From the NCBI GenBank assembly GCA_022448005.1, contig JAKUTK010000025.1, positions 1 to 64,000 of the forward strand: a stretch of DNA of 64,000 nucleotides, in the 5' to 3' direction. This DNA is from Pseudomonas sp. (GTDB lineage Bacteria; Pseudomonadota; Gammaproteobacteria; Pseudomonadales; Pseudomonadaceae). Each line of letters opens with the position of its first letter. Positions within the stretch are counted from its first letter, which is position 1. A program made the position numbers and the translations under genes. The notes under the pieces were generated by a model. The model did no database searches. It had not been told where the DNA came from and saw only the letters and a program-made list of their open reading frames with translations. Shown piece by piece: positions 63,990-64,000 of this stretch.

Positions 63990-64000
63990 ATGCAAACCGA
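63990..64000 (+). CDS. xerC: Start of site-specific recombinase XerC (partial)
   Basis: Only the first 11 bases lie in the window: ATG CAA ACC GA. An AGGA ribosome site sits 8 nt upstream. The gene is assigned only because xerC follows the DUF484 gene in the conserved dapF-DUF484-xerC operon of Pseudomonas. The identity needs the sequence beyond the window. Confidence 0.55.

Overview
The window is a gene-dense, high-GC piece of gammaproteobacterial chromosome. The genes and their order match Pseudomonas: hemE-gltDB-(AAA/SPOR ATPase)-aroBK-pilQPONM//ponA, rho/trxA/ppx/ppk/hemB, algP-algQ, hemCDXY-algR-algZ, and cyaA-rnk-cyaY-lptM-lysA-dapF. Several protein sequences, the short AlgP tail and a chemoreceptor between algZ and argH point to the Pseudomonas stutzeri (Stutzerimonas) side of the genus. 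That placement rests on recall, not on a search. No rRNA, tRNA, CRISPR array, prophage, IS element or plasmid function was found; this is core chromosome.

Layout. 1-9,000: on the minus strand, haem synthesis (hemE), glutamate synthase (gltB, gltD) and a DamX-like membrane ATPase with a SPOR domain. 9,000-15,650: aroB and aroK of the shikimate pathway directly follow the type IV pilus assembly operon pilMNOPQ. PBP1A (ponA/mrcA) diverges from pilM. 18,300-25,790: malic enzyme, a secreted SNase-like nuclease, ribosomal protein L31, then priA, argS and an FtsN-like SPOR protein on the plus strand. At about 25,800 the gene order jumps, relative to the P. aeruginosa order I remember, to the ubiD/rho region: flavin reductase-like protein, ubiD, rho, trxA, ppx, ppk, hemB. 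35,300-42,600: elbB, a thioesterase, a UPF0178 protein, LysE and TerC family membrane proteins, a small MscS channel, an ABC-F ATPase, a TIGR02444 protein and histone-like AlgP. 42,700-50,300: Rsd/AlgQ, DsbB, the hemC-hemD-hemX-hemY operon, and the AlgZ (FimS)/AlgR two-component pair. 50,500-56,900: a chemoreceptor, argH, a REP pair, a GNAT acetyltransferase, a small membrane protein, CorA and two small conserved proteins. 57,000-64,000: class I adenylate cyclase, Rnk, frataxin CyaY, then the lptM-lysA-dapF-DUF484-xerC operon; xerC runs off the edge.

Functional themes. Four haem enzymes (HemB, HemC, HemD, HemE) lie in three separate loci. Nitrogen assimilation, polyphosphate turnover (convergent ppx and ppk), peptidoglycan synthesis (PBP1A, lysine/DAP enzymes, two SPOR proteins) and type IV pilus machinery are all represented. 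So are its regulators AlgZ/AlgR. Many operons use 1-4 nt stop/start overlaps, which suggests translational coupling. I found no convincing novel multi-gene system. The most notable items are a nested inverted repeat upstream of gltB, a chemoreceptor divergent from algZ-algR, the synteny break near 25.8 kb, phased GTGACAGA repeats upstream of hemB, and a few undescribed small genes.
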